A model generated the notes under the pieces. That model was given only the letters and a program-made list of their open reading frames with translations. It did not search any database and was not told the origin of the DNA. Below, in pieces: positions 46,322 through 55,904 of a DNA stretch of 64,000 nt. The stretch's first letter is position 1, and the number at the start of each line of letters is the position of its first letter. A program made the translations under genes and the position numbers. Origin of the DNA: Hyphomicrobiales bacterium. GTDB lineage: Bacteria; Pseudomonadota; Alphaproteobacteria; Rhizobiales; Beijerinckiaceae. The DNA is taken from NCBI GenBank assembly GCA_900466745.1, contig UBNE01000013.1:62001-126000 (forward strand), in the 5' to 3' direction.

Positions 46322-46963
46322 ATGGGCGAGGCCGAATTCCTGTTCCTCCTGACCGGGCTGAAATGGACCGTGCTGCTCTCGCTGGTCGGCTTCGCCGGCG
46401 GCGGCATCTGCGGGCTCGCGGTCGCGCTGATGCGCAGCTCCGGCATCGCGCCGCTGGAGCGCGGCACCGCCGGCTATATCGCCCTGTTCCAGGGCACGCC
46501 GCTGCTGATGCAGCTCTTCGTGGTCTATTACGGGCTGGCGCTGGTCGGGCTGAAGCTCGATGCCTGGGTCGCGGTCGCCATCGGCTTCACCCTGCATGCC
46601 AGCGCCTATCTCGGCGAGATCTGGCGCGGCTCGATCGAAGCCGTGCCGCGCGGCCAGACCGAGGCCGCCAAGGCGCTGAGCCTGCACTATGTCGCGCGGA
46701 TGAAGGACGTGATCCTGCCGCAGGCGATCCGGATTTCGCTGCCGGCGACGATCGGCTTCCTGGTCCAGCTCATCAAGGGCACCTCGCTCGCCGCCATCGT
46801 CGGCTTCACCGAGCTGACGCGGGCCGGCAACATCGTCTCGAACCAGACCTTCAAGCCGCTCCTCGTCTTCGGAGTCGTCGGCATCCTGTATTTCCTGCTC
46901 TGCTGGCCGCTGTCGCTCTACGGGGCGCATCTGGAGCGCCGCATGGCCGTCGCCGCGCGCTGA
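46322..46963 (+). CDS. polar amino-acid-type ABC transporter permease
   Basis: A 213-residue partner permease with LFQGTPLLMQLFVVYYGLAL and the EAA-loop VPRGQTEAAKALSLHYVARM. The two permeases form a heterodimer with a single ATPase, as in HisQMP2. GGAGGGGG precedes the ATG. Confidence 0.94.
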   Translation: MGEAEFLFLLTGLKWTVLLSLVGFAGGGICGLAVALMRSSGIAPLERGTAGYIALFQGTPLLMQLFVVYYGLALVGLKLDAWVAVAIGFTLHASAYLGEIWRGSIEAVPRGQTEAAKALSLHYVARMKDVILPQAIRISLPATIGFLVQLIKGTSLAAIVGFTELTRAGNIVSNQTFKPLLVFGVVGILYFLLCWPLSLYGAHLERRMAVAAR

Positions 46964-47019
46964 GCGCGGCAAATCCTTCACCACAGAAGCCAAACATGAA
47001 ACGTCACAGGGAGAGAAAC

Positions 47020-47847
47020 ATGACCAGGACCACACGCCGCAGCCTCCTCGCCGCCGGCGCCGCCGCGCTCGCCCTGCCGGCGCTGCTCGCCAGCCCGGCC
47101 GGCGCCGTCACCCCGGCCGAGATCAAGGCCCGGGGCAAGATCATCGTCGGCATCCAGGGCGACAACCCGCCCTGGGGCTTCGTCACCAGCGCCGGCAAGC
47201 AGGACGGGCTCGACGCCGACATCGCGACGCTCTTCGCCAAGGATCTCGGCGTCGCGGTCGAGTTCGTGCCGCTGGAGGTCAACAACCGCATCCCGGCGCT
47301 GACCACCGGCCGCGTCGACGTGCTGTTCGCCACCATGGCGATGCTGCCGGAGCGTGCCAAGGCGGTGCAGTTCTCCAAGCCCTATGTCGCCAACACCATC
47401 GTCTTCATCGGGCCGAAGAAGGACAAGATCACCAGCAACGAGGACATGGGCCGCTACACCATCGCGGTCGCCAAGGGCGCGGCGCAGGACACGCAGGTGA
47501 CCAAGAACGCGCCCGCCGGCACCGTGATCCGCCGCTATGACGGCGACGCGCCCTCGATCCAGGCGCTGGTCTCCGGCCAGGTCCAGGCGATCGGCGGCAA
47601 CATCTTCTACATGCAGCGGATCGAGCAGGGCCGCCCGGGCGAGTTCGAGAACAAGCTCGAATTCCAGAACCTCTACAACGGCGCCTGCACCCGCCTCGGC
47701 GAGAAGGAGATCAACGCCGCGCTCAACGCCTTCATCGACAAGATCAAGGCCAATGGCGAGCTGCAGAAGGTCTACGACAAGTGGATGAAGGTGCCGGTGC
47801 ACAAGTTCCCGGACAGCCTGGAAGGCGTGCCCTTCACCGCGAACTGA
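47020..47847 (+). CDS. ABC transporter substrate-binding protein, polar amino-acid type
   Basis: A 275-residue type II periplasmic binding protein (SBP_bac_3). The signal peptide has TRRSLLAAG and a hydrophobic core, with cleavage near [36 protein letters not shown] is the family opening. GGGAGAG fixes the ATG at 47020. In this operon context the ligand could be a hydroxylated cyclic acid rather than an amino acid (inference). Confidence 0.93.
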   Translation: MTRTTRRSLLAAGAAALALPALLASPAGAVTPAEIKARGKIIVGIQGDNPPWGFVTSAGKQDGLDADIATLFAKDLGVAVEFVPLEVNNRIPALTTGRVDVLFATMAMLPERAKAVQFSKPYVANTIVFIGPKKDKITSNEDMGRYTIAVAKGAAQDTQVTKNAPAGTVIRRYDGDAPSIQALVSGQVQAIGGNIFYMQRIEQGRPGEFENKLEFQNLYNGACTRLGEKEINAALNAFIDKIKANGELQKVYDKWMKVPVHKFPDSLEGVPFTAN

Positions 47848-47870
47848 CGCGACGGGCGGAGCCAGGGCCA

Positions 47871-48644
47871 ATGAGCGACGCTGCCGCGACCGGTGCCGCC
47901 CCGGCGGATGCCATGATCGTCATGTCCCATGTCGAGAAATGGTATGGCGACTTCCAGGCCCTGACCGACATCAACCTCGCGGTCCGCAAAGGCGAGAAGA
48001 TCGTGCTTTGCGGGCCGTCGGGCTCCGGCAAGTCGACGCTGATCCGCTGCATCAACCGGCTCGAGGACTACCAGAAGGGCGAGATCCGGGTCGGCGGGAC
48101 GCGGCTCGGCGACGATGCGCGGACGATCGACGCGGTGCGCCGCGAGGTCGGCATGGTCTTCCAGCACTTCAACCTGTTCCCGCATATGAGCGTGCTGCGG
48201 AACTGCATGCTGGCGCCGATGCGCTCGCTCGGCGCCAGCCGGGCCGAAGCCGAGGCGACGGCGCGCGCCCTGCTGGAGCGGGTCAGGATCCACGAGCAGG
48301 CGGAGAAATATCCGGCGCAGCTCTCGGGCGGGCAGCAGCAGCGCGTCGCCATCGCCCGGGCGCTGTGCATGAAGCCGAAGGTGATGCTGTTCGACGAGCC
48401 GACCTCCGCCCTCGACCCGGAGATGGTCAAGGAGGTGCTCGACACCATGATTGGGCTGGCCGAGGAAGGCATGACGATGATCTGCGTCACCCATGAGATG
48501 GGCTTCGCCCGGCAGGTGGCCGACCGGGTGATCTTCATGGCCGGCGGGGCCATCGTCGAGGAGGCGCCGCCGCAAGACTTCTTCAGCAATCCGCGCCATG
48601 AACGGACGCGGAAATTCCTCGGCGAAATCCTGCACCAGCCCTGA
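47871..48644 (+). CDS. polar amino-acid-type ABC transporter ATP-binding protein
   Basis: A 257-residue ATPase of the HisP/GlnQ group. Walker A is GPSGSGKST, the signature is [15 protein letters not shown], Walker B is [14 protein letters not shown], and [13 protein letters not shown] carries the switch histidine. It has an N-terminal Ala-rich extension of about 15 residues. It lies 23 bases after the binding protein and 32 before aroQ. Confidence 0.95.
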   Translation: MSDAAATGAAPADAMIVMSHVEKWYGDFQALTDINLAVRKGEKIVLCGPSGSGKSTLIRCINRLEDYQKGEIRVGGTRLGDDARTIDAVRREVGMVFQHFNLFPHMSVLRNCMLAPMRSLGASRAEAEATARALLERVRIHEQAEKYPAQLSGGQQQRVAIARALCMKPKVMLFDEPTSALDPEMVKEVLDTMIGLAEEGMTMICVTHEMGFARQVADRVIFMAGGAIVEEAPPQDFFSNPRHERTRKFLGEILHQP

Positions 48645-48676
48645 CCCACCCCGGAACCAGCGACGGATCCCCTTCC

Positions 48677-49126
48677 ATGTCCCGCCTCGTCTATGTCCTC
48701 AACGGGCCCAACCTCAACCTGCTCGGCAAGCGCCAGCCGCATATCTACGGCCACGAGACGCTGGCCGATGTCGAAGCCGACTGCCGCCGGCTCGCGCAGG
48801 AGCTGAAGCTCGAACTGCGCTTCCACCAGTCCAACCGCGAATACGAGCTGATCGACTGGATCCATGAGGCGCGCGAGGACGGGGCCGGCATCGTCATCAA
48901 TCCGGCCGCCTTCACGCATACCTCGGTCGCGCTGCTCGACGCGCTCAACACCTTCGAGGGGCCGGTGATCGAGTGCCACATCTCGCAGGTGCATAAGCGC
49001 GAGGCCTTCCGGCATCATTCCTACGTCTCGCTGCGCTCCGACGGGGTCATCGCCGGCTTCGGCACGCAGGGCTACCAGCTCGGACTGAGACGCATCGCGA
49101 AGCTGATCGACGAAGCCGCGCAGTGA
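48677..49126 (+). CDS. aroQ: type II 3-dehydroquinate dehydratase, canonical
   Basis: A 149-residue enzyme with every expected active-site residue: R19, Y24, N75, H81 ([10 protein letters not shown]), D88, E99, H101 and R112 (REAFRHHS). It interconverts 3-dehydroquinate and 3-dehydroshikimate. Being in a transporter operon, it probably serves catabolism; it could also be the biosynthetic copy. It differs from the neighbouring 44227 paralogue at positions 81 and 112. Confidence 0.94.
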   Translation: MSRLVYVLNGPNLNLLGKRQPHIYGHETLADVEADCRRLAQELKLELRFHQSNREYELIDWIHEAREDGAGIVINPAAFTHTSVALLDALNTFEGPVIECHISQVHKREAFRHHSYVSLRSDGVIAGFGTQGYQLGLRRIAKLIDEAAQ

Positions 49127-49160
49127 CCGCCGGTCGGAACGGATTGCGACGGAGCTGAGC

Positions 49161-50216
49161 ATGGCACCTGTCAAACTCGCGGTCGTCGGCGCCGGGCTGA
49201 TCGGCCGGCGCCATGCCGAGCATGTCGCGCGCGAGCCCGGCACGGCGCTCTGCGCCATCGTCGATCCGTCGGAGGTCGGGCGCGATCTCGCCGAGCGGCT
49301 CGGCACGCGCTGGCATCGCAGCTTCGCCGATCTGCTCGCGGCCGGGCGGCCCGAGGGCGTCATCGTCGCCACCCCGAACCAGCTCCATGTCGCCCATGGG
49401 CTGGAGGCGATCGAGGCCGGCATTCCCGCCATCGTCGAGAAGCCGCTGGCGGACGACCTCGCCGGGGCGGCCCGGCTGGTCGCGGCGGCGGAACGGGCGG
49501 GAGTGCCGCTGCTGACCGGCCATCACCGCCGCTACAACCCGATGGTCGCCAAGGCCAAGGAGATCGTCGACAGCGGCCGGCTCGGCCGCGTGCTGGCGCT
49601 TCACGGCCAGTTCTGGCTGATGAAGCCGGACGACTACTTCGAGGCCGCCTGGCGCCGGGAGGAGGGGGCGGGGCCGATCCTGCTCAACCTGATCCACGAC
49701 GTCGACCTGTTCCGCTATCTCTGCGGCGAGGTGGTCTCGGTCCAGGCGCTCAGTGGGAACGCCGTCAGGGGGCACGCCGCCGAGGAGACGGCCGCGATCC
49801 TGCTGCGCTTCGCCAGCGGCGCCATCGCCACCGTCACCGTCTCCGACACCATCGTCGCGCCCTGGAGCTGGGAGCTGACGACCGGCGAGAACCCGGCCTA
49901 TCCGCAGCAGGACCAGTCCTGCTACCAGATCGGCGGCACGCATGGCTCGCTCACCATCCCGCAGCTCGAGATCTGGTCGAACCGGGATCGGCGGAGCTGG
50001 TGGGAGCCGCTCCTGCGCGAGCGCGTGCCCTTCGTCCCGGAAGACCCGCTCGCGCGCCAAATCCGCCATTTCTGCGACGTCATCCGCCATGGCGCGGCGC
50101 CGATCGCCTCGGGCCGGGAAGGGCTCGCGACATTGGCGGTGATCGACGCCGTCCGGCGGGCGGCCCGCTCCGGCGAGACCGTCTTCCCGTCCGCGGCACC
50201 GGCAGGCGCGGCATGA
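49161..50216 (+). CDS. Gfo/Idh/MocA family oxidoreductase
   Basis: A 351-residue NAD(P)-dependent dehydrogenase. The Rossmann motif VVGAGLIGRRHAEH (residues 8-21) and the catalytic lysine in VEKPLADD (K94) define the family, and NLIHDVDLFRYL supplies the active-site HxxD segment. Family members oxidise hydroxyls of sugars, inositols and related cyclic compounds. It shares an ATGA overlap with the aroE-like gene, so both probably act on the imported compound. Confidence 0.9.
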   Translation: MAPVKLAVVGAGLIGRRHAEHVAREPGTALCAIVDPSEVGRDLAERLGTRWHRSFADLLAAGRPEGVIVATPNQLHVAHGLEAIEAGIPAIVEKPLADDLAGAARLVAAAERAGVPLLTGHHRRYNPMVAKAKEIVDSGRLGRVLALHGQFWLMKPDDYFEAAWRREEGAGPILLNLIHDVDLFRYLCGEVVSVQALSGNAVRGHAAEETAAILLRFASGAIATVTVSDTIVAPWSWELTTGENPAYPQQDQSCYQIGGTHGSLTIPQLEIWSNRDRRSWWEPLLRERVPFVPEDPLARQIRHFCDVIRHGAAPIASGREGLATLAVIDAVRRAARSGETVFPSAAPAGAA

Positions 50217-51043
50217 TCACCGGCACGACGCGGCTCATCGCCCATCTCGGCTATCCGACCGGGAGCTTCAAGGCGCCGATGATCTATAACCCCTATTTCG
50301 AGCGCGAGGGCATCGACGCCGTGGTCGTGCCGATGGGCTGCGGCGCGGAGGACTATCCCGCCTTCCTGAGGCTGGTCTTCCGGCTCTCCAACAGCCTCGG
50401 CGCGCTGGTCACCATGCCGCACAAGGTGACCACGGCGGGGCTCGTCGACACGCTGCTGCCGACGGCGGCCATCGCCGGCGCCTGCAACGCGGTGCGCCGC
50501 GAGCCCGACGGGGGCCTCACCGGCGAGATGTTCGACGGCGAGGGCTTCGTGCGCGGCCTGCTGCGCAAGGGACGCCCGGTTGCCGGCCGGCGGGCGCTGG
50601 TTCTGGGAGCGGGCGGGGTCGGCTCGGCCATCGCGGCGTCGCTGGCCAAGGCGGGAGTCGGCGCGCTCGGGCTCTACGACATCGATGCCGCGGCGGCCGA
50701 GGCGCTCGCCCTGCGGCTCGCCCGCTTTCATCCGGCGCTGGGACTTTCCCTGGGGTCGAACGATCCCGCCGGCTTCGACATCGTCGTCAACGCCACGCCG
50801 CTCGGGATGAGGCCGGGCGACCCGCTGCCGCTCGACGTCGCGCGTCTGGACGCTGCGAGCTTCGTCGGCGAGGTGGTGATGGCGGAGGAGATCACGCCCT
50901 TCCTGGCCGCGGCGCGGTCGCGCGGCTGCGCCGTGCAGGTCGGCAAGGACATGCTGTTCGAGCAGATTCCGGCCTATCTCGAATTCTTCGGCCTGCCCTC
51001 GACCACGGCGGAGGATCTGAGGAGCGTCGCGAGGCTGGATTGA
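50213..51043 (+). CDS. shikimate dehydrogenase-like protein
   Basis: A 276-residue AroE-fold dehydrogenase. The catalytic lysine is in VTMPHK (K71), CNAV gives N92, FDGEG gives D108, GAGGVGSA (132-139) binds the cofactor and NATPLGM is conserved. The two serines that hold the shikimate carboxylate in AroE (GNPIAHSKSP in E. coli) are F19 and A21 here (GYPTGSFKAP), and the usual YNPxxTP loop reads VMAEEITP. Activity on a substrate other than shikimate is likely. It ends the operon. Confidence 0.85.
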   Translation: MITGTTRLIAHLGYPTGSFKAPMIYNPYFEREGIDAVVVPMGCGAEDYPAFLRLVFRLSNSLGALVTMPHKVTTAGLVDTLLPTAAIAGACNAVRREPDGGLTGEMFDGEGFVRGLLRKGRPVAGRRALVLGAGGVGSAIAASLAKAGVGALGLYDIDAAAAEALALRLARFHPALGLSLGSNDPAGFDIVVNATPLGMRPGDPLPLDVARLDAASFVGEVVMAEEITPFLAAARSRGCAVQVGKDMLFEQIPAYLEFFGLPSTTAEDLRSVARLD

Positions 51044-51147
51044 GGGGAGCGAGGGAGGCTTGCCCCGCGGGGCTTGCCGATGCGCCGCGGCGCGGCCGCA
51101 GGCTCAGTCGCGCAGGCTCGGGGTCGCCGTCCGGTTCCGGATAGCGC

Positions 51148-51222
51148 TGGTGAGCGGGGTGGGGATCGAACCCACGACCACATGATTAAAAGTCACGTGC
51201 TCTACCACTGAGCTACCCGCCC
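51148..51222 (-). tRNA. tRNA-Lys(TTT)
   Basis: The minus strand folds as a cloverleaf. The acceptor is GGGCGGG / CCCGCTC (one G-U), the D-arm GCTC...GAGC, the anticodon arm CGTGA-CTTTTAA-TCATG with anticodon TTT, and the T-arm GTGGG-TTCGATC-CCCAC. The discriminator A and CCA are encoded. No integrase or duplicated 3' end flanks it. Confidence 0.97.
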
Positions 51223-51351
51223 TCACAGGCCCGCTGACATACGGAGGCGCAGGGCGTCGGTCAACATGTTCGATGCAGGATCGCACAGCCATGGTCGCGG
51301 TCCGGCCAAAACGTTAACCGGCCGGAAACCACGTCGTCCTAGCGTTGCGCC

Positions 51352-51663
51352 ATGGTCATTCGCCGCGGTCTCCGCTCCGTTTTCGTGACGCTCGCGCTCT
51401 ATGTGGTGTCGGCGCTGGCGGTCAGCTATTTCCTGTTCCATGCCCAGCATGGCGCGCGCGGCCTCGAGGCGCGCGGCGCCATCCGCGAGGCGCTGCGCCA
51501 GATGGAGACCGAGCTGGCGGTGCTCTCGGCCGAGCGCAAGTCGTGGGAGCAGCGCCTCGCGCTGGTGCGCGACGATTCGATCGATCGCGACCTGCTCGAG
51601 GAATCGGCCCGCGCCAATCTCGGGCGCACGCACAAGAACGACGTCGTCATCATGGGGCGCTGA
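51352..51663 (+). CDS. ftsB: septum formation initiator family protein (FtsB/DivIC)
   Basis: A 103-residue bitopic protein: short cytoplasmic tail, one helix (VFVTLALYVVSALAVSYFLF), then a coiled coil (about residues 38-75) and a C-terminal DRDLLEESARANLGR typical of the FtsB/DivIC family. It connects FtsL and FtsQ in the divisome. Location just upstream of pdhA is conserved in Rhizobiales. Confidence 0.88.
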   Translation: MVIRRGLRSVFVTLALYVVSALAVSYFLFHAQHGARGLEARGAIREALRQMETELAVLSAERKSWEQRLALVRDDSIDRDLLEESARANLGRTHKNDVVIMGR

Positions 51664-51782
51664 GGCCCCCGCTCGGGCCGAAGGCCCGTTGCGGGTTAGG
51701 CCGGCGCGGGGTCGGCCCGCGGCGCCGCCTCGGCGGGATGGGCCCCTCCCGAAGGCCGGATTTTAGTTCCAAGCGTATCAAT

Positions 51783-51799
51783 TAACCGAAAATCGGTTA
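51783..51799. promoter_or_regulatory. inverted repeat upstream of pdhA
   Basis: TAACCGA-AAA-TCGGTTA is a perfect 7-bp dyad in an AT-rich stretch (51770-51840), 120 bp before pdhA. It may be an operator or part of the pdh promoter. Confidence 0.5.
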
Positions 51800-51874
51800 T
51801 GCCTTCAATTTCTTTATAAATCAAATAGTTAAGCCATGTTGCACTGCGAGACAGCGTGCTCGCCAAGGTTTTTT

Positions 51875-51914
51875 CGATCCTCTACAACAAAGGTCGAAGG
51901 CCCTTGGAGGATCG
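51875..51914 (+). promoter_or_regulatory. pdhA leader hairpin covering the ribosome-binding site
   Basis: CGATCCTC (51875-51882) pairs with GAGGATCG (51907-51914), which contains most of the pdhA GGAGG. An inner stem CAAAGG / CCCTTG (51888-51893 with 51901-51906, one mismatch) stacks on it. The ATG is at 51918. Confidence 0.6.
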
Positions 51915-51917
51915 TCT

Positions 51918-53015
51918 ATGGCTGTTGCTGCGCGTCAATCGAAAGCTCCCGCCCCATCGAAAGCGGCCGCCAAGCCGGCGAAGGCCCGCTCGGCCAAGGA
52001 GGGAGCCGGACAGGCCGCTCCGGCACCCAGCAACGTCACTCCCTTCACCAAGGACGAGGATCTCCACGCCTATCGCGAGATGCTGCTGATCCGGCGCTTC
52101 GAGGAGAAGGCCGGCCAGATGTACGGCATGGGCCTGATCGGCGGGTTCTGCCATCTCTATATCGGCCAGGAAGCCGTCGTCATCGGCATGCAGATGGCCG
52201 CGAAGGAGGGCGACCAGGTCATCACCGGCTATCGCGACCATGGCCACATGCTCGCCTGCGGCATGGAATCGCGCGGCGTGATGGCGGAGCTGACCGGCCG
52301 GCGCGGCGGCTATTCGCGCGGCAAGGGCGGCTCGATGCACATGTTCTCGCGCGAGAAGAACTTCTTCGGCGGGCACGGCATCGTCGGCGCGCAGGTCTCG
52401 CTCGGCACCGGGCTCGGCTTCGCCAACTGGTATCGCGGCGACAACACCGTCTCGATGACCTATTTCGGCGACGGCGCCGCCAATCAGGGCCAGGTCTATG
52501 AGAGCTTCAACATGGCCGAGCTCTGGAAGCTGCCGGTCGTGTTCGTGATCGAGAACAACCGCTACGCCATGGGCACCGCGGTGAACCGGGCCTCGGCGCA
52601 GACCGATTTCTCGCGCCGCGGCGTCTCCTTCAACATTCCCGGCGAGCAGGTCGACGGCATGGATGTCCGCGCCGTGCGCGAGGCCGGCCAGCGCGCCATC
52701 GCGCATGCCCGCTCCGGCAAGGGGCCCTACATCCTCGAGATGCAGACCTATCGCTATCGCGGCCATTCGATGTCCGACCCGGCGAAGTACCGCTCCAAGG
52801 ACGAGGTCCAGCGCATGCGCGAGGAGCACGACCCGATCGAGCAGGTGCGCGCCCGCCTGATCCGCGAGTTCAAGGTCGCCGAGGACGAGCTGAAGGCGAT
52901 CGACGCCAAGGTCCGCGAGATCGTCAACGACGCGGCCGAATTCGCCACGCATGATCCCGAACCCGATGCGTCGGAGCTCTATACCGACATCCTGCTGGAG
53001 CCGGCGCAGGGCTGA
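51918..53015 (+). CDS. pdhA: pyruvate dehydrogenase E1 component subunit alpha
   Basis: A 365-residue thiamine-diphosphate enzyme subunit. The TPP-binding motif starts GDGAANQG (residue 184) and ends VIENNRYAMGT. The phosphorylation-loop-like YRYRGHSMSDPAKYR is present. The first 40 residues are an Ala/Pro/Lys-rich extension. With PdhB it decarboxylates pyruvate and reductively acetylates E2. It leads the pdhABC-lpd operon; its leader may fold over the ribosome-binding site. Confidence 0.96.
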   Translation: MAVAARQSKAPAPSKAAAKPAKARSAKEGAGQAAPAPSNVTPFTKDEDLHAYREMLLIRRFEEKAGQMYGMGLIGGFCHLYIGQEAVVIGMQMAAKEGDQVITGYRDHGHMLACGMESRGVMAELTGRRGGYSRGKGGSMHMFSREKNFFGGHGIVGAQVSLGTGLGFANWYRGDNTVSMTYFGDGAANQGQVYESFNMAELWKLPVVFVIENNRYAMGTAVNRASAQTDFSRRGVSFNIPGEQVDGMDVRAVREAGQRAIAHARSGKGPYILEMQTYRYRGHSMSDPAKYRSKDEVQRMREEHDPIEQVRARLIREFKVAEDELKAIDAKVREIVNDAAEFATHDPEPDASELYTDILLEPAQG

Positions 53016-53072
53016 CGCCCGCGCCCTTGCCGCCTCTCGCCTTTCCCCGCGTCTCAGAATCCGGGTGCGTTC

Positions 53073-54497
<1,425 letters not shown>

Positions 54498-54511
54498 GAG
54501 GGGGCTGACCG

Positions 54512-55888
54512 ATGCCGACCAACATCCTGATGCCCGCGCTCTCTCCGACGATGGAGAAGGGCAATCTCGCCAAATGGCTGAAGAAGGAAGGCGACACGAT
54601 CAAGTCCGGCGACATCATTGCCGAGATCGAGACCGACAAGGCGACGATGGAGGTCGAGGCGGTCGACGAGGGCATCCTCGCCAGGATCGTCGTGCCGGAG
54701 GGCACGGCCGACGTCCCGGTCAACGAGATCATCGGCGTGATCGCCGGCGAGGGCGAGGATCCCAAGAGCGTCTCCGCGCCGGCGGCCGGCGCCGCGCCCG
54801 CCAAGGCGGAAGCGCCCAAGGCCGAGCCGGCACAGGCCGAGTCCGCGAAATCCGAAGCGGCCCCGGCGGCTGCTCCCGCCGCGGTCAAGGCGCCCGCCGC
54901 GCCGGCGCCGACCGCCGCAGCGGCTTCCGCCGGCGGCGACCGACCCTTCGCCTCGCCGCTGGCGCGCCGGCTCGCCCGGGAGGCCGGGCTCGACCTCTCT
55001 GCCATCCAGGGCTCCGGCCCGCATGGCCGCATCGTCGAGAAGGATGTCGAGGCCGCCAAGAAGGGCGGCGCCGCCAAGGCCGCTCCGGCGGCTGCGCCGG
55101 CTGGTGCCACGGCCGCGCCCAAGCCCGGAGCCGCTCCGCTCGCGGCCGGCCCCTCCGACGAGGCGGTCAAGAAGCTGTTCGAGCCGGGCTCCTATGAGGA
55201 GATCCCGCATGACGGCATGCGCAAGACCATCGCGCGCCGCCTGACCGAGGCCAAGCAGACCATCCCGCATTTCTACGTCACCGTGGATTGCGAGCTGGAC
55301 GCGCTGCTGAAGCTCAGGGCCGAGCTCAACGCCGCCGCGCCCGAGAAGGACGGCAAGCCGGCCTACAAGCTCTCGGTCAACGACATGGTCATCAAGGCGC
55401 TGGCGCTGGCGCTGAAGGCCGTGCCGGACGCCAATGTCTCCTGGACCGAAGGCGCGATGCTCAAGCACAAGCACGCGGATGTCGGCGTCGCGGTATCGAT
55501 CCCGGGCGGGCTGATCACGCCGATCGTGCGCGATGCCTGCCACAAGACGCTGTCGCAGATCTCCAACGAGATGAAGGACTATGCGGCGCGCGCCAAGGCC
55601 CGCAAGCTGAAGCCCGAGGAGTACCAGGGCGGCACCACGGCGGTCTCCAACCTCGGCATGTTCGGGGTCAAGGACTTCGCCGCGGTGATCAACCCGCCGC
55701 ATGCGACGATCCTGGCGGTCGGCGCCGGCGAGCAGCGCGTCGTGGTCAAGAACGGCCAGCCGGCCGTCGCGACGGTGATGTCGGTGACGCTCTCGACCGA
55801 CCATCGCGCGGTCGACGGCGCGCTCGGCGCGGAACTGCTGCAGGCGTTCAAGGGCTATATCGAGAAGCCCATGGCGATGCTGGTCTGA
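54512..55888 (+). CDS. pdhC: dihydrolipoamide acetyltransferase, pyruvate dehydrogenase E2
   Basis: A 458-residue E2 subunit. A single lipoyl domain (K43 in ETDKATME), an Ala/Pro linker, an E3/E1-binding domain (about residues 146-180, FASPLARRLAREAGLDLSAI) and a catalytic domain with STDHRAVDG (H431) are in order. The lipoyl domain is nearly identical to that of PdhB, suggesting domain duplication. It starts 14 bases after pdhB. Confidence 0.96.
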   Translation: MPTNILMPALSPTMEKGNLAKWLKKEGDTIKSGDIIAEIETDKATMEVEAVDEGILARIVVPEGTADVPVNEIIGVIAGEGEDPKSVSAPAAGAAPAKAEAPKAEPAQAESAKSEAAPAAAPAAVKAPAAPAPTAAAASAGGDRPFASPLARRLAREAGLDLSAIQGSGPHGRIVEKDVEAAKKGGAAKAAPAAAPAGATAAPKPGAAPLAAGPSDEAVKKLFEPGSYEEIPHDGMRKTIARRLTEAKQTIPHFYVTVDCELDALLKLRAELNAAAPEKDGKPAYKLSVNDMVIKALALALKAVPDANVSWTEGAMLKHKHADVGVAVSIPGGLITPIVRDACHKTLSQISNEMKDYAARAKARKLKPEEYQGGTTAVSNLGMFGVKDFAAVINPPHATILAVGAGEQRVVVKNGQPAVATVMSVTLSTDHRAVDGALGAELLQAFKGYIEKPMAMLV

Positions 55889-55904
55889 GCGGCGGGAGAG
55901 CACC

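Noticed and set aside
51148..51222. tRNA-Lys as an integration site of a genomic island
   Set aside because: No integrase, no direct repeat of the tRNA 3' end and only core genes on both sides.
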